DNA of 46,121 bases from an uncultured Lachnospiraceae bacterium (lineage in GTDB: Bacteria > Bacillota > Clostridia > Lachnospirales > Lachnospiraceae). The DNA lies in NCBI GenBank assembly GCA_900315055.1, contig OMXP01000015.1, positions 1 to 46,121 on the forward strand, in the 5' to 3' direction. The translations under genes and the position numbers were made by a program. The number at the start of each line of letters is the position of its first letter. Position 1 is the first letter of the stretch. Positions 8,505 to 17,332 of this stretch are shown one piece after another. A model generated the notes under the pieces. That model was given only the letters and a program-made list of their open reading frames with translations. It made no database searches and was not told the DNA's origin.

Positions 8505-9752
8505 ATGAAGAAAGACCTGTTCAACAAAAGCAGCGCCCGGCACGGGCTGATCCTGTTCGGACATCGAAGTGAGGAGGAAAGGGAAAGGCTGAGGGAGCAA
8601 TTCCTCGAGAAGGCCGGAGATTTCATGGAGTCAAAGGTCGGCGAGCGCATCGAGAACTCCCGGTATGAAGCGCCGGAACTCTCCCCGGAGGCTGCCACCT
8701 CCCCCGCAGCCCTCACGGCTCCCGGCGTCTGGTACCGCCTGCCCATTCCGGAGGGTCTCTCCGGGGATGGCTCCGAGTACCACATCTATGTCCGCCGCGG
8801 CAGAACCGACCACCTCTGTGTATTCCTCTCCGGAGGCGGGGTTGCCTGGAACGCCTATACCGCGTCTCACCCGATCACCACGGGGAGAATCTTCGCCGAT
8901 GCGCCGAACTACTACTGGTCGAATCTTCGCCCGGTGACTCAGCTGATGAACATCCACCTCGGGATCACCTCGAACGCGGAAAAAAATCCCTTCCACGACT
9001 GGAACTTCATCGTCATCACCTACTCGACCGGCGACTTTCACGTGGGAGAGAGTGACTTTCACTATGAGACAGAGGACGGGAAAGAGGAGGTGCTCCACTT
9101 TGTCGGCCACCGGAACTTTCGTGCCTCCATGGATCGGGCGGTAAGGCTCTTCCCGTCCTGCACAAAGCTCCTCATTGCCGGCAACAGCGCCGGTGCCTTT
9201 GCGGTGCCAGCCCTTGCAGGAGAGATCGCGGACGACTACTACCCGATGGCAGAGGACGTGACGCTCCTGTCCGACAGCGGACAGCTGATCTACAGACACT
9301 GGAAGCACACTGCACGGGATCTCTGGAAGACGAAGGAGAACATCTGGAAGGCGATCCACTCCGAGAACATCACCCTCGACTGGTATGAGATGCTGATGCG
9401 AAGAAACCAGGGACGGTTTCGCTGCCTGTACGCAAGCTCCACCCGCGACTACGTCCTCTCCGCCTACTACAACGACGTGACGACAAAGACCTATAAGACA
9501 GATGCCGAGGTGCAGGAGATCTTCTACGAACAGCTGAAAGAGATGGTAAAGAGTCTTCGGGACATCTGCCCCGGGATCTCGTTCTTTATCAACGACTGGA
9601 CGAGTCCCCTGACCAGGGGCGGCACCATCCACACGGTGGTGCGGGAACCGTACTTTCTCCTTCCGCAGAAACAGTCCGGCGTCTCCATGGCCAAATGGCT
9701 CATCGATGCCATCGGGGGAAAGCGCTGCGACATCGGCATGGAACTGCTGTGA
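8505..9752 (+). CDS. Pectinacetylesterase-like serine hydrolase
   Basis: A 415-residue alpha/beta-hydrolase-like protein of the pectinacetylesterase family. The oxyanion region is LSGGGVAWN and the nucleophile motif is GNSAGAFA. There is no signal peptide, so the product is probably cytosolic and is unlikely to act on extracellular pectin. Start ATG 8505 has AAGAGG upstream; it follows the membrane protein by 23 nt and completes a three-gene transcription unit. Pairing an acyltransferase with a deacylase suggests reversible acylation or maturation of one shared product, which is inference. A hairpin at 9808-9848 ends the unit. Confidence 0.75.
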   Translation: MKKDLFNKSSARHGLILFGHRSEEERERLREQFLEKAGDFMESKVGERIENSRYEAPELSPEAATSPAALTAPGVWYRLPIPEGLSGDGSEYHIYVRRGRTDHLCVFLSGGGVAWNAYTASHPITTGRIFADAPNYYWSNLRPVTQLMNIHLGITSNAEKNPFHDWNFIVITYSTGDFHVGESDFHYETEDGKEEVLHFVGHRNFRASMDRAVRLFPSCTKLLIAGNSAGAFAVPALAGEIADDYYPMAEDVTLLSDSGQLIYRHWKHTARDLWKTKENIWKAIHSENITLDWYEMLMRRNQGRFRCLYASSTRDYVLSAYYNDVTTKTYKTDAEVQEIFYEQLKEMVKSLRDICPGISFFINDWTSPLTRGGTIHTVVREPYFLLPQKQSGVSMAKWLIDAIGGKRCDIGMELL

Positions 9753-9807
9753 AATCCTTCTTAAAAACAGGTCTGTCGATAACTGTTACATGGCAGCAAA
9801 ACCTGAT

Positions 9808-9848
9808 ACAAAGATCCCACCTGACAGCTCGCCAGGTGGGATCTTTGT
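9808..9848. terminator. Bidirectional terminator between convergent genes
   Basis: Perfect 16-bp arms, ACAAAGATCCCACCTG and its complement, with a 9-nt loop. Each side carries only a short T-rich end (CTTTGTGT on plus, CTTTGTATC on minus). Confidence 0.75.
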
Positions 9849-9856
9849 GTCAATCG

Positions 9857-10453
9857 TCAAGTTCCTTTCTTTTTCATCTTTGCCATGACCTGCGCCAGCT
9901 TCCGCACATTCGTGCTGTGGTACTTCGTTGCAAGAAACTGTATTGCCTCCAGATCGAGGGACATCATGGCTTCCTCGTCTATCCTCAGATCCTCAAAAAG
10001 CAGTTCCCGGATCTCCTTCAGATTCCTGACCGGCGCGCGGTCATACAGAGTGTCGCACAGTGCCTTCTCCGGATCCGCCAGCTGGAACATGTACTTTCCT
10101 TCCGTCTGGATCCGAATGCCGTACGGATAAGCGTCAGCCGGGGCGTCCTTGTACAGATAATTTCCAAAAGGGGTATGGTACTCCTTCTTCCTGCGGTGCC
10201 GGAAGGTCGCAGAAGTAAAAAGTTCAACCCTGTCCGGTATCAGATCATACCAGGCAAGGGCGAACTCGAAGGACAGATACGACGGGTAGTAGATCGCGCC
10301 GGCAAGGACATATCCCGGCGTATCGGCGTCCGTCTCGTAAAGTCCCCGGATGATCTTCGTATACGTCCCCCTGTCTCTCTCCCGGCTGATCTTTGTCTGC
10401 GGGCTCTTGTAGTCCCGATAATCATTGCACAGCATCTGTGTGGACTTCAGCAT
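9857..10453 (-). CDS. AbiEi-like antitoxin-family protein (orphan)
   Basis: A 198-residue protein resembling type IV antitoxins of the AbiEi family. It has an N-terminal helical region (TKIIRGLYETD), the conserved GAIYYPSYLSFEFAL segment, TPFGNYLYK, and ADPEKALCDTLYDRA near the C-terminus. AbiEi normally represses its own promoter and neutralises a nucleotidyltransferase, AbiEii. No such toxin is encoded on either side here, so this gene may be a stand-alone regulator or remnant antitoxin. Start: ATG 10453 with GAAGGAGA six bases upstream; the frame stays open to 10810 inside the neighbouring gene but without support. The flanking genes are unrelated. Confidence 0.7.
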   Translation of the reverse strand: MLKSTQMLCNDYRDYKSPQTKISRERDRGTYTKIIRGLYETDADTPGYVLAGAIYYPSYLSFEFALAWYDLIPDRVELFTSATFRHRRKKEYHTPFGNYLYKDAPADAYPYGIRIQTEGKYMFQLADPEKALCDTLYDRAPVRNLKEIRELLFEDLRIDEEAMMSLDLEAIQFLATKYHSTNVRKLAQVMAKMKKKGT

Positions 10454-10490
10454 GAGGTCTCCTTCAAAAAATGCATGATTTACTCCAGTA

Positions 10491-10520
10491 ACTATAAAAT
10501 TAATATACTTTCCGGAGCAA
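10491..10520 (-). promoter_or_regulatory. Possible promoter of the AbiEi-like gene
   Basis: Minus-strand TTGCTC (10515-10520) and TATAGT (10491-10496) are 18 bp apart in a local AT-rich patch, about 40 bp before the start codon. Confidence 0.45.
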
Positions 10521-10569
10521 ATCCGCAAGTTCTTACCCGGATCAGCCGTCCCGGCAGAATCCGGGCATG

Positions 10570-10617
10570 AAAAAAGCCCTTCCCGGCTCTCTCTTCTTAA
10601 GGGAGCCCGGAAGGACT
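10570..10617 (-). terminator. Terminator of pncB
   Basis: On the minus strand a 15-bp near-perfect stem (AGTCCTTCCGGGCTC with GAGCCGGGAAGGGCT) is followed directly by TTTTTT. Confidence 0.85.
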
Positions 10618-10635
10618 TTCCATTTCTCTGAAACT

Positions 10636-12090
10636 TTACTGCTTGGACATCTGGTTCAGCAGGCCGATCTTCATGTCGTAGAGGTTCTGCGAGAGATCGA
10701 CATACATCTGGTGAGGGTTCGTGAGACGTCTCGACTCCTCCCAGAGCGTATCCTGCTCCTTCAGGCAGTAGTCGCGGATCTCCATGGTCTTGCGGAAGTT
10801 GTAGACGCACTTGCCGCCCTGGAAAATCGGGATCAGCATCTCACGCAGCGTGAACTCGCCGGGCTGTAGGGTGGTGCGCTTCCAGGGCTCAAGCGGATCA
10901 AACAGCTCGAGCGGCTGGTCCTCGGTGAAGGTCTCGTCCTCGAGGCAGATCAGATCCGCCTTGACCTTGCCGGAGTCCTTCTCGTACACGCGGTAGATCT
11001 TCTTGTTGCCGGGGTTCGTGATCTTCTCCGTATTCTCGGAGAGCTTGATCTTCGGCTCAAAGGTACCGTCCGGTCTCCTGACGGCGGCGAGCTTGTAGAC
11101 ACCGCCGAAGCTTGGCGTATCCTTTGCAGTGATCAGATGCGTGCCGACACCGAAGGAATCGATCTTTGCGCCCTGCTGGAACAGCGAATTGATGAGGTAC
11201 TCATCGAGATCGTTGGAGCAGGTGATCTTTGCCTGCGGGAAGCCGGCATCATCGAGCATCTTTCTCACCTTCTTGGTGAGGTAGGCAAGGTCGCCGGAAT
11301 CGAGACGCACGCCGATGTGATTCAGCGTCAGCCCCTGCTCCTTCATCCACTCGAAGGTCCTGATCGCATTCGGGACACCGCTCTTTAAGGTGTCGTAGGT
11401 ATCGACGAGCAGCGTGCAGCCGTTCGGATACAGCTGTGCATAGGTCTTGAAGGCCTCGAGCTCGGAATCAAAGGACATGATCCAGCTGTGCGCATGGGTG
11501 CCGAGCACCGGGACATCGAACAGCTCGCCGGTCAGCACGTTGGAGGTGCCGCAGCAGCCGCCGATGACAGCAGCCCTTGCGCCGTAGGTACCCGCATCCG
11601 GGCCCTGGGCACGGCGAAGACCGAACTCCATGACCGGTGCGCCGTTGGCCGCGTGGCAGATGCGCGCCGCCTTGGTGGCAATCAGGGACTGATGGTTGAT
11701 GATGTTCAGGATGGCCGTCTCGACCAGCTGTGCCTGCATGATCGGCGCAACGACCTTGACAAGAGGCTCTCTCGGGAAGATCAGAGATCCCTCGGGGATG
11801 CAGTAGACATCACCCGTGAACTTGAAGTCCGCGAGATAGTCCAGGAAGTCGGCGTCAAAGGTGTTAAGGCTCCGAAGGTACTCAATATCCTGGCTGGAGA
11901 AGTGCAGCTCATCGAGGTACTTGACCAGCTGCTCCACGCCGCACATGATGCTGTAGCCGCCGCCGAACGGGTTGACACGGAAGAACGCGTCGAAGATGAC
12001 GGTCTTGTTCTGATCCTTGTGCTTGAAATACCCCTGCATCATCGTCAGCTCATAGAAGTCGGTGAGCAGCGTCAGATTCTGTCTGTCCAT
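10636..12090 (-). CDS. pncB: Nicotinate phosphoribosyltransferase
   Basis: Converts nicotinate plus PRPP to nicotinate mononucleotide in the NAD salvage (Preiss-Handler) pathway, in the cytosol. Family hallmarks are TLLTDFYELTMMQGY at the N-terminus, EFGLRRAQGPDAG, GGCCGTSNV, GTHAHSWIM and VRLDSGDLAYL. At 484 residues it matches the long bacterial form. Start: ATG 12090 is preceded by AGAAGAG and GGAGG; a TTG at 12114 opens the frame further but is poorly supported. It lies 81 nt after the flavin reductase-like gene, with a possible promoter in the gap, and ends at the terminator at 10570-10617. Confidence 0.93.
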   Translation of the reverse strand: MDRQNLTLLTDFYELTMMQGYFKHKDQNKTVIFDAFFRVNPFGGGYSIMCGVEQLVKYLDELHFSSQDIEYLRSLNTFDADFLDYLADFKFTGDVYCIPEGSLIFPREPLVKVVAPIMQAQLVETAILNIINHQSLIATKAARICHAANGAPVMEFGLRRAQGPDAGTYGARAAVIGGCCGTSNVLTGELFDVPVLGTHAHSWIMSFDSELEAFKTYAQLYPNGCTLLVDTYDTLKSGVPNAIRTFEWMKEQGLTLNHIGVRLDSGDLAYLTKKVRKMLDDAGFPQAKITCSNDLDEYLINSLFQQGAKIDSFGVGTHLITAKDTPSFGGVYKLAAVRRPDGTFEPKIKLSENTEKITNPGNKKIYRVYEKDSGKVKADLICLEDETFTEDQPLELFDPLEPWKRTTLQPGEFTLREMLIPIFQGGKCVYNFRKTMEIRDYCLKEQDTLWEESRRLTNPHQMYVDLSQNLYDMKIGLLNQMSKQ

Positions 12091-12144
12091 TGTTTCTCTT
12101 CTTTCCTCCCGCAAAAATGCGGATTCACGTGTGTTTAATGATTT

Positions 12145-12174
12145 ATCTTAGCACACTGTCTTGTCACCTGTCTA
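12145..12174 (-). promoter_or_regulatory. Possible pncB promoter
   Basis: On the minus strand TAGACA (12169-12174) and TAAGAT (12145-12150) are 18 bp apart. The -35 overlaps the stop codon of the upstream gene. Confidence 0.45.
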
Positions 12175-12669
12175 CTTAACAAAAACCTTCTCGATGGAAG
12201 CCACATACGTCGTGTGGAAGTCGTTGTCCGGATACCAGCGGGAAAGAAGGGACGTGTCGATAAAGCACTTCGGATCCATCTCCTGCGCGTAGAGCTTCCT
12301 TACGATGAGCGTTGCCTCGGCTTCCTCAAAGCAGGGAACGCCGTCCACGTATGTCAGGGTAAGTCCAGAGCCCTTGATCTTGTCCTCGTTCCGTCCCGTA
12401 GCCGACCCGCAGTAGTTCAGCGCCTTCCGGTACTTTTCCGGAAGGAACGAGACCGACACGCGGTCCGTCGCATCGATGAGTGTCTTCGTAAAGCGCTGCG
12501 GGCGGACATGGAACACCACCACGTACTGCCCCCAGAGCTCTCCCATCTCGCCCCAGGACGCGGTCATCATGTTGGCCTTTCCGTCCTTCTCCGCAGCAAG
12601 CAGCATCCACTGCTTTCCGATCTTCTCAAAGACCGGATCAAAGTCTCTTGTCTCAATCTCCTTCATCAT
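12172..12669 (-). CDS. Flavin reductase-like (FMN-binding split-barrel) protein
   Basis: About 165 residues with the flavin reductase/flavoredoxin split-barrel pattern. KANMMTASWGEMGELW, FHVRPQRFTKTLIDATDRVSV and FSFLPEKYRKALNYCGSATG-like wording correspond to the FMN-contacting strands and loops. Family members bind FMN and pass electrons or reduce flavins with NAD(P)H; the partner is unknown. Two tandem ATG codons (12669 and 12666) follow GAGGAG. The start overlaps the last 14-17 nt of the small upstream gene, so the two are translationally coupled. The downstream neighbour is pncB. Confidence 0.75.
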   Translation of the reverse strand: MMKEIETRDFDPVFEKIGKQWMLLAAEKDGKANMMTASWGEMGELWGQYVVVFHVRPQRFTKTLIDATDRVSVSFLPEKYRKALNYCGSATGRNEDKIKGSGLTLTYVDGVPCFEEAEATLIVRKLYAQEMDPKCFIDTSLLSRWYPDNDFHTTYVASIEKVFVK

Positions 12670-12994
12670 CTGTCTCCTCGTATACATGTCTGATATCGGT
12701 ATCGCTCTGATAGCCCTCAAGGCCGTAGTACAGAAGCTCGTTGTACTTCTCGTTGTAATACTCCGCCTTTTTCTTCTGCACCCAGCGGTCTCTGTCGTCG
12801 CAGATTGCAAGCATCTCGTCCGTGATCTCCTCGGCACTTCTCGGATGCGCGTTGTTCAGGTACCCGAGCATGCGCCGCATCATCTTTTCGGTCCTGAGGC
12901 TCTGTGCAATGAGCTCGCCAAATTCCGGCGGATATCCCATGCCGGCAATCTTTTTCACCAGCGCCTCATGTACTCTCTTTTCCTCCGCGTTCAT
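12653..12994 (-). CDS. Small conserved-looking protein of unknown function
   Basis: 113 residues, acidic, mostly helical and without membrane segments. Visible features are an N-terminal MNAEEKRVHEALVKKIAGMG, a central MMRRMLGYLNNAHPRSAEEI segment and a C-terminal tyrosine-rich KAEYYNEKYNELLYYGLEGY. I do not recognise the family. ATG 12994 follows GGAGG with six bases between; the longer reading frame to 13093 overlaps the MATE terminator and is rejected. Overlap with the flavin reductase-like gene argues for joint expression. Confidence 0.7.
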   Translation of the reverse strand: MNAEEKRVHEALVKKIAGMGYPPEFGELIAQSLRTEKMMRRMLGYLNNAHPRSAEEITDEMLAICDDRDRWVQKKKAEYYNEKYNELLYYGLEGYQSDTDIRHVYEETDDEGD

Positions 12995-13075
12995 TACAAG
13001 CCTCCACGGGCCATGATAGCAGAAATGCAGAAAAAGAGACAGGTTTGCAGGCAGGCGCAGGTCCTCCCGCACATG

Positions 13076-13124
13076 CAAAACGCCGCAGCACACGGGATTT
13101 TTGGATCCTGTGCAGCTGCGGCAT
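13076..13124 (-). terminator. Terminator of the MATE gene
   Basis: GCCGCAGC and GCTGCGGC pair, with the stem extended through CACAGGAT/ATCCCGTG. On the minus strand it is followed by GTTTTGC. Confidence 0.75.
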
Positions 13125-13168
13125 TTCCTGTTTCCTTTCAGTTTTCAGAGGAGCCCGGAGCGTATTGC

Positions 13169-14614
13169 TCAGGCGTTTTCCTCTGCAGCAGTCTTTGTCT
13201 CACTCTTCTTCATGCCTGCCGAGAGCTCCTTCATCGTGCGGACGATGATGATCACCGAGATGATGAAGGTCAGGATATCGGATGTCGGCATAGAGTAGAG
13301 CACGCCGTCAAGGCCGAAGATCGGCGGCAGAAGGAGTGCAAAGCCGACACCAAAGACGATCTCACGAAGCATCGACAGGAGCGTGGACTCGAAGGCCTTG
13401 CCCATGCCCTGCAGGTAGATGAATGTGCCCTTGTTCACGGTGGCAAGTGGCATCATGCAAAGATACAGACGGAAGCTCCGGATGGCGAAATCCGTGTAGT
13501 AGGACGACTCGTTCGCCGCACCGAAGAGTCCGATGAGCTGACGGGGCAGGAACTCGACGATGCACAGGGCAACGCACCCCACCAGGAACTCGATGAGAAG
13601 AACCATGCGGAAGAGTCCCTGCACGCGGTCCTTTCTGCCGGCACCCATGTTGTAGCCGGCGATCGGAATGCAGCCTGCAGCGACACCGACGGCGATCGAA
13701 ATCACGATCTGGAAGAACTTCATGACAATGCCAAGGACGGCCATCGGGATCTGCGCGTACTGCTCCTGTCCGAAGACCGGATCCATGCCGCCGTACTTCA
13801 CGACCATGTTCTGCATGGCAAGCATGGCGGCGACCAGGGAGATCTGTGCGAGGAAGCTCGTGATGCCGTTGATGGTGCAGTTCTTCAGAATTCTCTGATC
13901 CGGCCTGAAACCGGACGCTTTCAGCGTAACGGTCTTCAAGTGGAACAGGTACCAGATCGACAGGGCTGCTGTCAGGTACTGGCCCATGATGGTTGCAATG
14001 GCCGCGCCCATCATGCCCCACTTCATACCGAAGATGAAGATCGGGTCGAAGATGATGTTCACCACGGCTCCTGCAAGCGTTGCCGCCATGGCAAATTTCG
14101 GGGAGCCGTCGCCACGGATGATGGAGTTCATCGCCTGCCCGAACATGTATCCGGGGATGCCCATCGCAATCCACGTAAAGTAGATCTTGCTCTGCTCAAA
14201 AGTCTGTGCATTGACACGACCGCCGAACGCATTGAGGAGCGGGTTCATGAAAATAAAGTACAGGGCTGTCAGGATCACGGAGATCACAAGCACCGCGACA
14301 ATCGCATTGCCGACGCTCTTATTTGCGTCCTCCCTGTTGCCCTTGCCAAGGCTCAGGGACATGAACGTGCAGGTGCCGTCGCCGACCATGACGGCGAGTG
14401 CGAGAGCGATGACGGTCATCGGGTAGACGACCGTATTTGCCGCATTGCCGTAAGATCCCAGATAGCTTGCGTTCGCGATGAACAGCTGATCCACGATGTT
14501 GTACAGAGCCGCCACCAGAAGCGCGATGACGTTCGGGACAGCGAACTTCCGAAGGAGCGTCCCCAGCTTCTCCGTTCCCAGGATATTACCTGATTCTGCT
14601 TTTGTTTCTGCCAT
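13169..14614 (-). CDS. MATE-family multidrug/cation exporter
   Basis: A 481-residue inner-membrane antiporter with about twelve hydrophobic helices in two six-helix halves. The N-terminal half contains KFAVPNVIALLVAALYNIVDQLFIA and the repeated MGIPGYMFGQAMNSIIRGDG; the second half has PIAGYNMGAGRKDRVQGLFR and a matching helix set. This is the MepA-like branch of MATE proteins, which export cationic compounds using Na+ or H+. The substrate cannot be told from sequence. ATG 14614 is preceded by GAGG at a slightly long spacing. Upstream lies a hairpin-plus-T-run with an overlapping five-codon reading frame, suggesting attenuation control. The gene ends in a strong terminator. Confidence 0.9.
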   Translation of the reverse strand: MAETKAESGNILGTEKLGTLLRKFAVPNVIALLVAALYNIVDQLFIANASYLGSYGNAANTVVYPMTVIALALAVMVGDGTCTFMSLSLGKGNREDANKSVGNAIVAVLVISVILTALYFIFMNPLLNAFGGRVNAQTFEQSKIYFTWIAMGIPGYMFGQAMNSIIRGDGSPKFAMAATLAGAVVNIIFDPIFIFGMKWGMMGAAIATIMGQYLTAALSIWYLFHLKTVTLKASGFRPDQRILKNCTINGITSFLAQISLVAAMLAMQNMVVKYGGMDPVFGQEQYAQIPMAVLGIVMKFFQIVISIAVGVAAGCIPIAGYNMGAGRKDRVQGLFRMVLLIEFLVGCVALCIVEFLPRQLIGLFGAANESSYYTDFAIRSFRLYLCMMPLATVNKGTFIYLQGMGKAFESTLLSMLREIVFGVGFALLLPPIFGLDGVLYSMPTSDILTFIISVIIIVRTMKELSAGMKKSETKTAAEENA

Positions 14615-14644
14615 ATTTCACACACCTCACCACAAAAAAGAGCA

Positions 14645-14698
14645 ACAAAAAATGCGCAGGTCCAAGATTACTTGGACTTACGCATTGAATTGCTGCTC
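14645..14698 (-). promoter_or_regulatory. Putative transcription attenuator in the MATE leader
   Basis: On the minus strand GAGCAGCAA, AATGCG and AGTCCAAG pair with CTTGGACCT, GCGCATT and TTGTTGCTC. A run of six T lies within the distal arm, giving a terminator-like hairpin ~30-70 nt before the MATE start. It sits between xfp and MATE, so it could not terminate an upstream minus-strand gene other than its own leader transcript. Confidence 0.6.
14668..14685 (-). CDS. Candidate leader peptide (MRKSK)
   Basis: A five-codon frame, ATG CGT AAG TCC AAG TAA, covers the ascending arm of the attenuator hairpin. A ribosome stalled here would block terminator folding, as in known antibiotic-responsive leaders. 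There is no strong ribosome binding site, so translation is uncertain. Confidence 0.35.
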   Translation of the reverse strand: MRKSK

Positions 14699-14759
14699 AG
14701 TACTTGTTACGCCTGTTTCTTTCGCGTCATGACATGTTAACACGAAAGGAGCGTTTCTT

Positions 14760-14800
14760 TCAAAGGTGAGATTGCTGATTTCCGGCCGGAAAATCTCACC
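14760..14800 (-). terminator. Terminator of xfp
   Basis: GGTGAGATT (14765-14773) pairs with AATCTCACC (14792-14800), with a second internal TTTCCGG/CCGGAAA palindrome. On the minus strand it is followed by TTTG. Confidence 0.65.
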
Positions 14801-14824
14801 CTGCTCCGGCACATTCCTAACACC

Positions 14825-17212
14825 TTACAGATCCCACTTCCAGTTACGGATCTCCGGAAGATCCTCGCCGTACTCATGGATGTACTGCTTGTGCTCGACG
14901 AGCTTGTCGCTCATCTTCTGGTACAGGTACGCGCCGCGATTGCCGAGCTCCGGCAGATACGTCAGCGCCGTCTGCACCAGGTGGAAGCGGTCGATGTCAT
15001 TCTGCACACGGATATCAAACGGCGTCGTGATCGTGCCCTCTTCCTTGTAGCCGCGCACGTGGATCAGGCGGTTGTTGTGTCTTCTGTAGGTCAGCTCGTG
15101 GATCAGTCCCGCGTAGCCGTGGAAGTTGAAGATGACCGGTCTGTCCTTCGTGAACAGCATGTCATATTCCTCGTTTGTCAGCCCGTGCGGGTGCTCCTCG
15201 TGGGGCTGCAGCTTGAACAGATCGACCACGTTGATAAAGCGGATCTTCAGCTCCGGCAGCTCCTTTCGAAGGATCGACACGGCAGCCAGAGCCTCGAGGG
15301 TCGGGGTCTCACCGGCGCAGGCAAAGACGATGTCGGGCTCCTGTCCCTGATCGTTCGATGCCCACTCCCAGATGCCGATGCCCTGCGTGCAGTGGCGCAC
15401 CGCCTCGTCCATCGACAGCCACTGCGGACGCGGGTGCTTCGAGGCGACGATCACGTTCACGTAGTTGCGGCTTCTCAGGCAGTGATCCATCGTGGAGAGC
15501 AGGCAGTTCGTGTCCGGCGGCAGATAGATGCGCACCACGTCTGCCTTCTTGTTTGCCATGTGATCCATGAAGCCCGGATCCTGATGCGTGAATCCGTTGT
15601 GGTCCTGCTGCCAGACCGTGGAGCACAGCATGATGTTGAGGGATGCGATATCCTGTCTCCAGGGAAGCTGGTTGCAGACCTTCAGCCACTTCGCGTGCTG
15701 CGCTGCCATCGAGTCGATAATGCGGGCGAAGGACTCATAGGTGTCGAAGAATCCGTGGCGGCCGGTGAGAAGATAACCCTCAAGCCAGCCCTCGCACATG
15801 TGCTCGGAGAGCATGGAGTCCATCACGCGTCCGTAGGGACTTAAGGCATCATCGGTGTCGATGATTCTGCTGTTCCAGTCTCTCTTCGTGTCGTCCTCGA
15901 ACACCGCGTTCAGGCGGTTCGAGTTGTTCTCATCGGGCGAGAAGATGCGGAAGTTTCTGGCGTCATCGTTGAGTTTGAAGATGTCGCGGACGAACTTTCC
16001 AAGCTCCGTCGTATCCTGCCCGTCCTTTGCGCCGTGGTTTTTCCCGATGTCAAAAGCATAGTCCCTGAAATCCGGCATGCGAAGATCCCGAAGGAACTTT
16101 CCGCCGTTTGCGTGCGGGTTCGCACCGATCCTGTGATCTCCCTCCGGTGCCAGTGCCTGAATCTCGGGACGCAGGGTCCCGTTCTCATCGAACAGCTCCT
16201 CCGGATGATAGGAGCGGAGCCAGTCCTCGAGGATCTGCAGATGCTCCGGCTTGTCCATCATGACCGGCACCTGATGTGCCAGGAAGTACCCCTCAATCTT
16301 CTTTCCGTCAACGTACTTCGGGCCGGTCCAGCCCTTCGGGGTGCGAAGGACGATCATCGGCCAGCGGGGTCTTGTGGTGTCGCCCGTGGTACGCGCATGC
16401 TCCTGAATGGCCTTGATCTTCTCGATCACCTGATCCATCGTCTCCGCCATCAGACGGTGCATCGTCATCGGGTCATCGCCCTCGACAAAGTACGGCTCCC
16501 AGCCGGTGCCGTGGAAGAAATCCGTAAGCTCCTCATGGCTCATTCGACCGAAGATCGTCGGATTTGCGATCTTGTAGCCGTTGAGGTGCAGGATCGGCAG
16601 CACCGCGCCGTCGCTTGCCGGGTTCAGGAACTTGTTGCACTGCCAGCTTGTTGCCAGAGGCCCCGTCTCCGCCTCGCCATCTCCGACTGTCACCGCCGCG
16701 ATCAGATCCGGGTTGTCGAACACCGCGCCGAAGGCATGGGCGATCGAGTACCCCAGCTCGCCGCCTTCGTTGATGGAGCCCGGCGTCTCCGGAGCGCAGT
16801 GGGACGGCACACCGCCCGGGAACGAGAACTGCTTGAAGAGCTTCTGCATGCCCTTCTCGTCGCGGGTAATGTTCGGATAGATGTCCGTATAGCTGCCGTC
16901 GAGATAGTCGTTGGCAATGAAGAAGTTTCCGCCGTGTCCGGGACCCGACAGAAGAATCAGGTCGAGGTCATAGCGCTTTATTACGCGGTTCAGGTGAACG
17001 AACACGAAGTTCTGTCCCGGGACCGTGCCCCAGTGGCCGACGATCTTCTTCTTGACGTCGGACCACTCGAGGGGTCTTCGAAGCAGCGGGTTGTCCAGCA
17101 GGTAGAGCTGCCCTGCCGCGAGATAGTTTGCCGCCCTCCACCAGGCGTTCATCTTTGTGAGAAGTTCTTCCGTAACGGGCCCCTTCTCTTCACAGTTCTG
17201 AAATTCAGCCAT
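14825..17212 (-). CDS. xfp: Phosphoketolase (xylulose-5-P / fructose-6-P)
   Basis: A thiamine-diphosphate enzyme splitting xylulose-5-phosphate (and probably fructose-6-phosphate) with phosphate into acetyl phosphate and an aldose phosphate. 795 residues, normal for the family. Motifs: [17 protein letters not shown] and GPGHGGN near residues 65-100, [21 protein letters not shown], and the TPP/Mg site [15 protein letters not shown] through CNKFLNP. The C-terminal half has [18 protein letters not shown] and a transketolase-like end. Start ATG 17212 follows GGAGGAGG with good spacing. It provides a phosphoketolase bypass generating acetyl-P and acetate. An inverted repeat GGTCT-N6-AGACC (17255-17270) lies in the promoter region next to a TetR gene and is a possible operator. 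Confidence 0.95.
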   Translation of the reverse strand: MAEFQNCEEKGPVTEELLTKMNAWWRAANYLAAGQLYLLDNPLLRRPLEWSDVKKKIVGHWGTVPGQNFVFVHLNRVIKRYDLDLILLSGPGHGGNFFIANDYLDGSYTDIYPNITRDEKGMQKLFKQFSFPGGVPSHCAPETPGSINEGGELGYSIAHAFGAVFDNPDLIAAVTVGDGEAETGPLATSWQCNKFLNPASDGAVLPILHLNGYKIANPTIFGRMSHEELTDFFHGTGWEPYFVEGDDPMTMHRLMAETMDQVIEKIKAIQEHARTTGDTTRPRWPMIVLRTPKGWTGPKYVDGKKIEGYFLAHQVPVMMDKPEHLQILEDWLRSYHPEELFDENGTLRPEIQALAPEGDHRIGANPHANGGKFLRDLRMPDFRDYAFDIGKNHGAKDGQDTTELGKFVRDIFKLNDDARNFRIFSPDENNSNRLNAVFEDDTKRDWNSRIIDTDDALSPYGRVMDSMLSEHMCEGWLEGYLLTGRHGFFDTYESFARIIDSMAAQHAKWLKVCNQLPWRQDIASLNIMLCSTVWQQDHNGFTHQDPGFMDHMANKKADVVRIYLPPDTNCLLSTMDHCLRSRNYVNVIVASKHPRPQWLSMDEAVRHCTQGIGIWEWASNDQGQEPDIVFACAGETPTLEALAAVSILRKELPELKIRFINVVDLFKLQPHEEHPHGLTNEEYDMLFTKDRPVIFNFHGYAGLIHELTYRRHNNRLIHVRGYKEEGTITTPFDIRVQNDIDRFHLVQTALTYLPELGNRGAYLYQKMSDKLVEHKQYIHEYGEDLPEIRNWKWDL

Positions 17213-17254
17213 ACATATCCTCCTCCTGATATTGTGTCTGTCTGAATGATACAC

Positions 17255-17270
17255 GGTCTCACAAAAGACC
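17255..17270. promoter_or_regulatory. Inverted repeat upstream of xfp, possible operator
   Basis: GGTCT-N6-AGACC lies just upstream of a minus-strand -10-like TATCAT (17246-17251) for xfp. The neighbouring TetR-family gene makes an operator role plausible but unproven. Confidence 0.35.
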
Positions 17271-17332
17271 AATACCCCAAAAATCAGACCGATAGTCCCG
17301 GGATTTTTAAGTTTCTCTCCCGGATCCTGTTT

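Noticed and set aside
10454..10810. N-terminal extension of the AbiEi-like protein
   Set aside because: Would run through the pncB terminator and into pncB; ATG 10453 has a strong binding site.
12476..14593. 705-codon plus-strand frame opposite the MATE, flavin reductase and small genes
   Set aside because: Spans several genes and a terminator in antisense; His/Asp-rich shadow without motifs.
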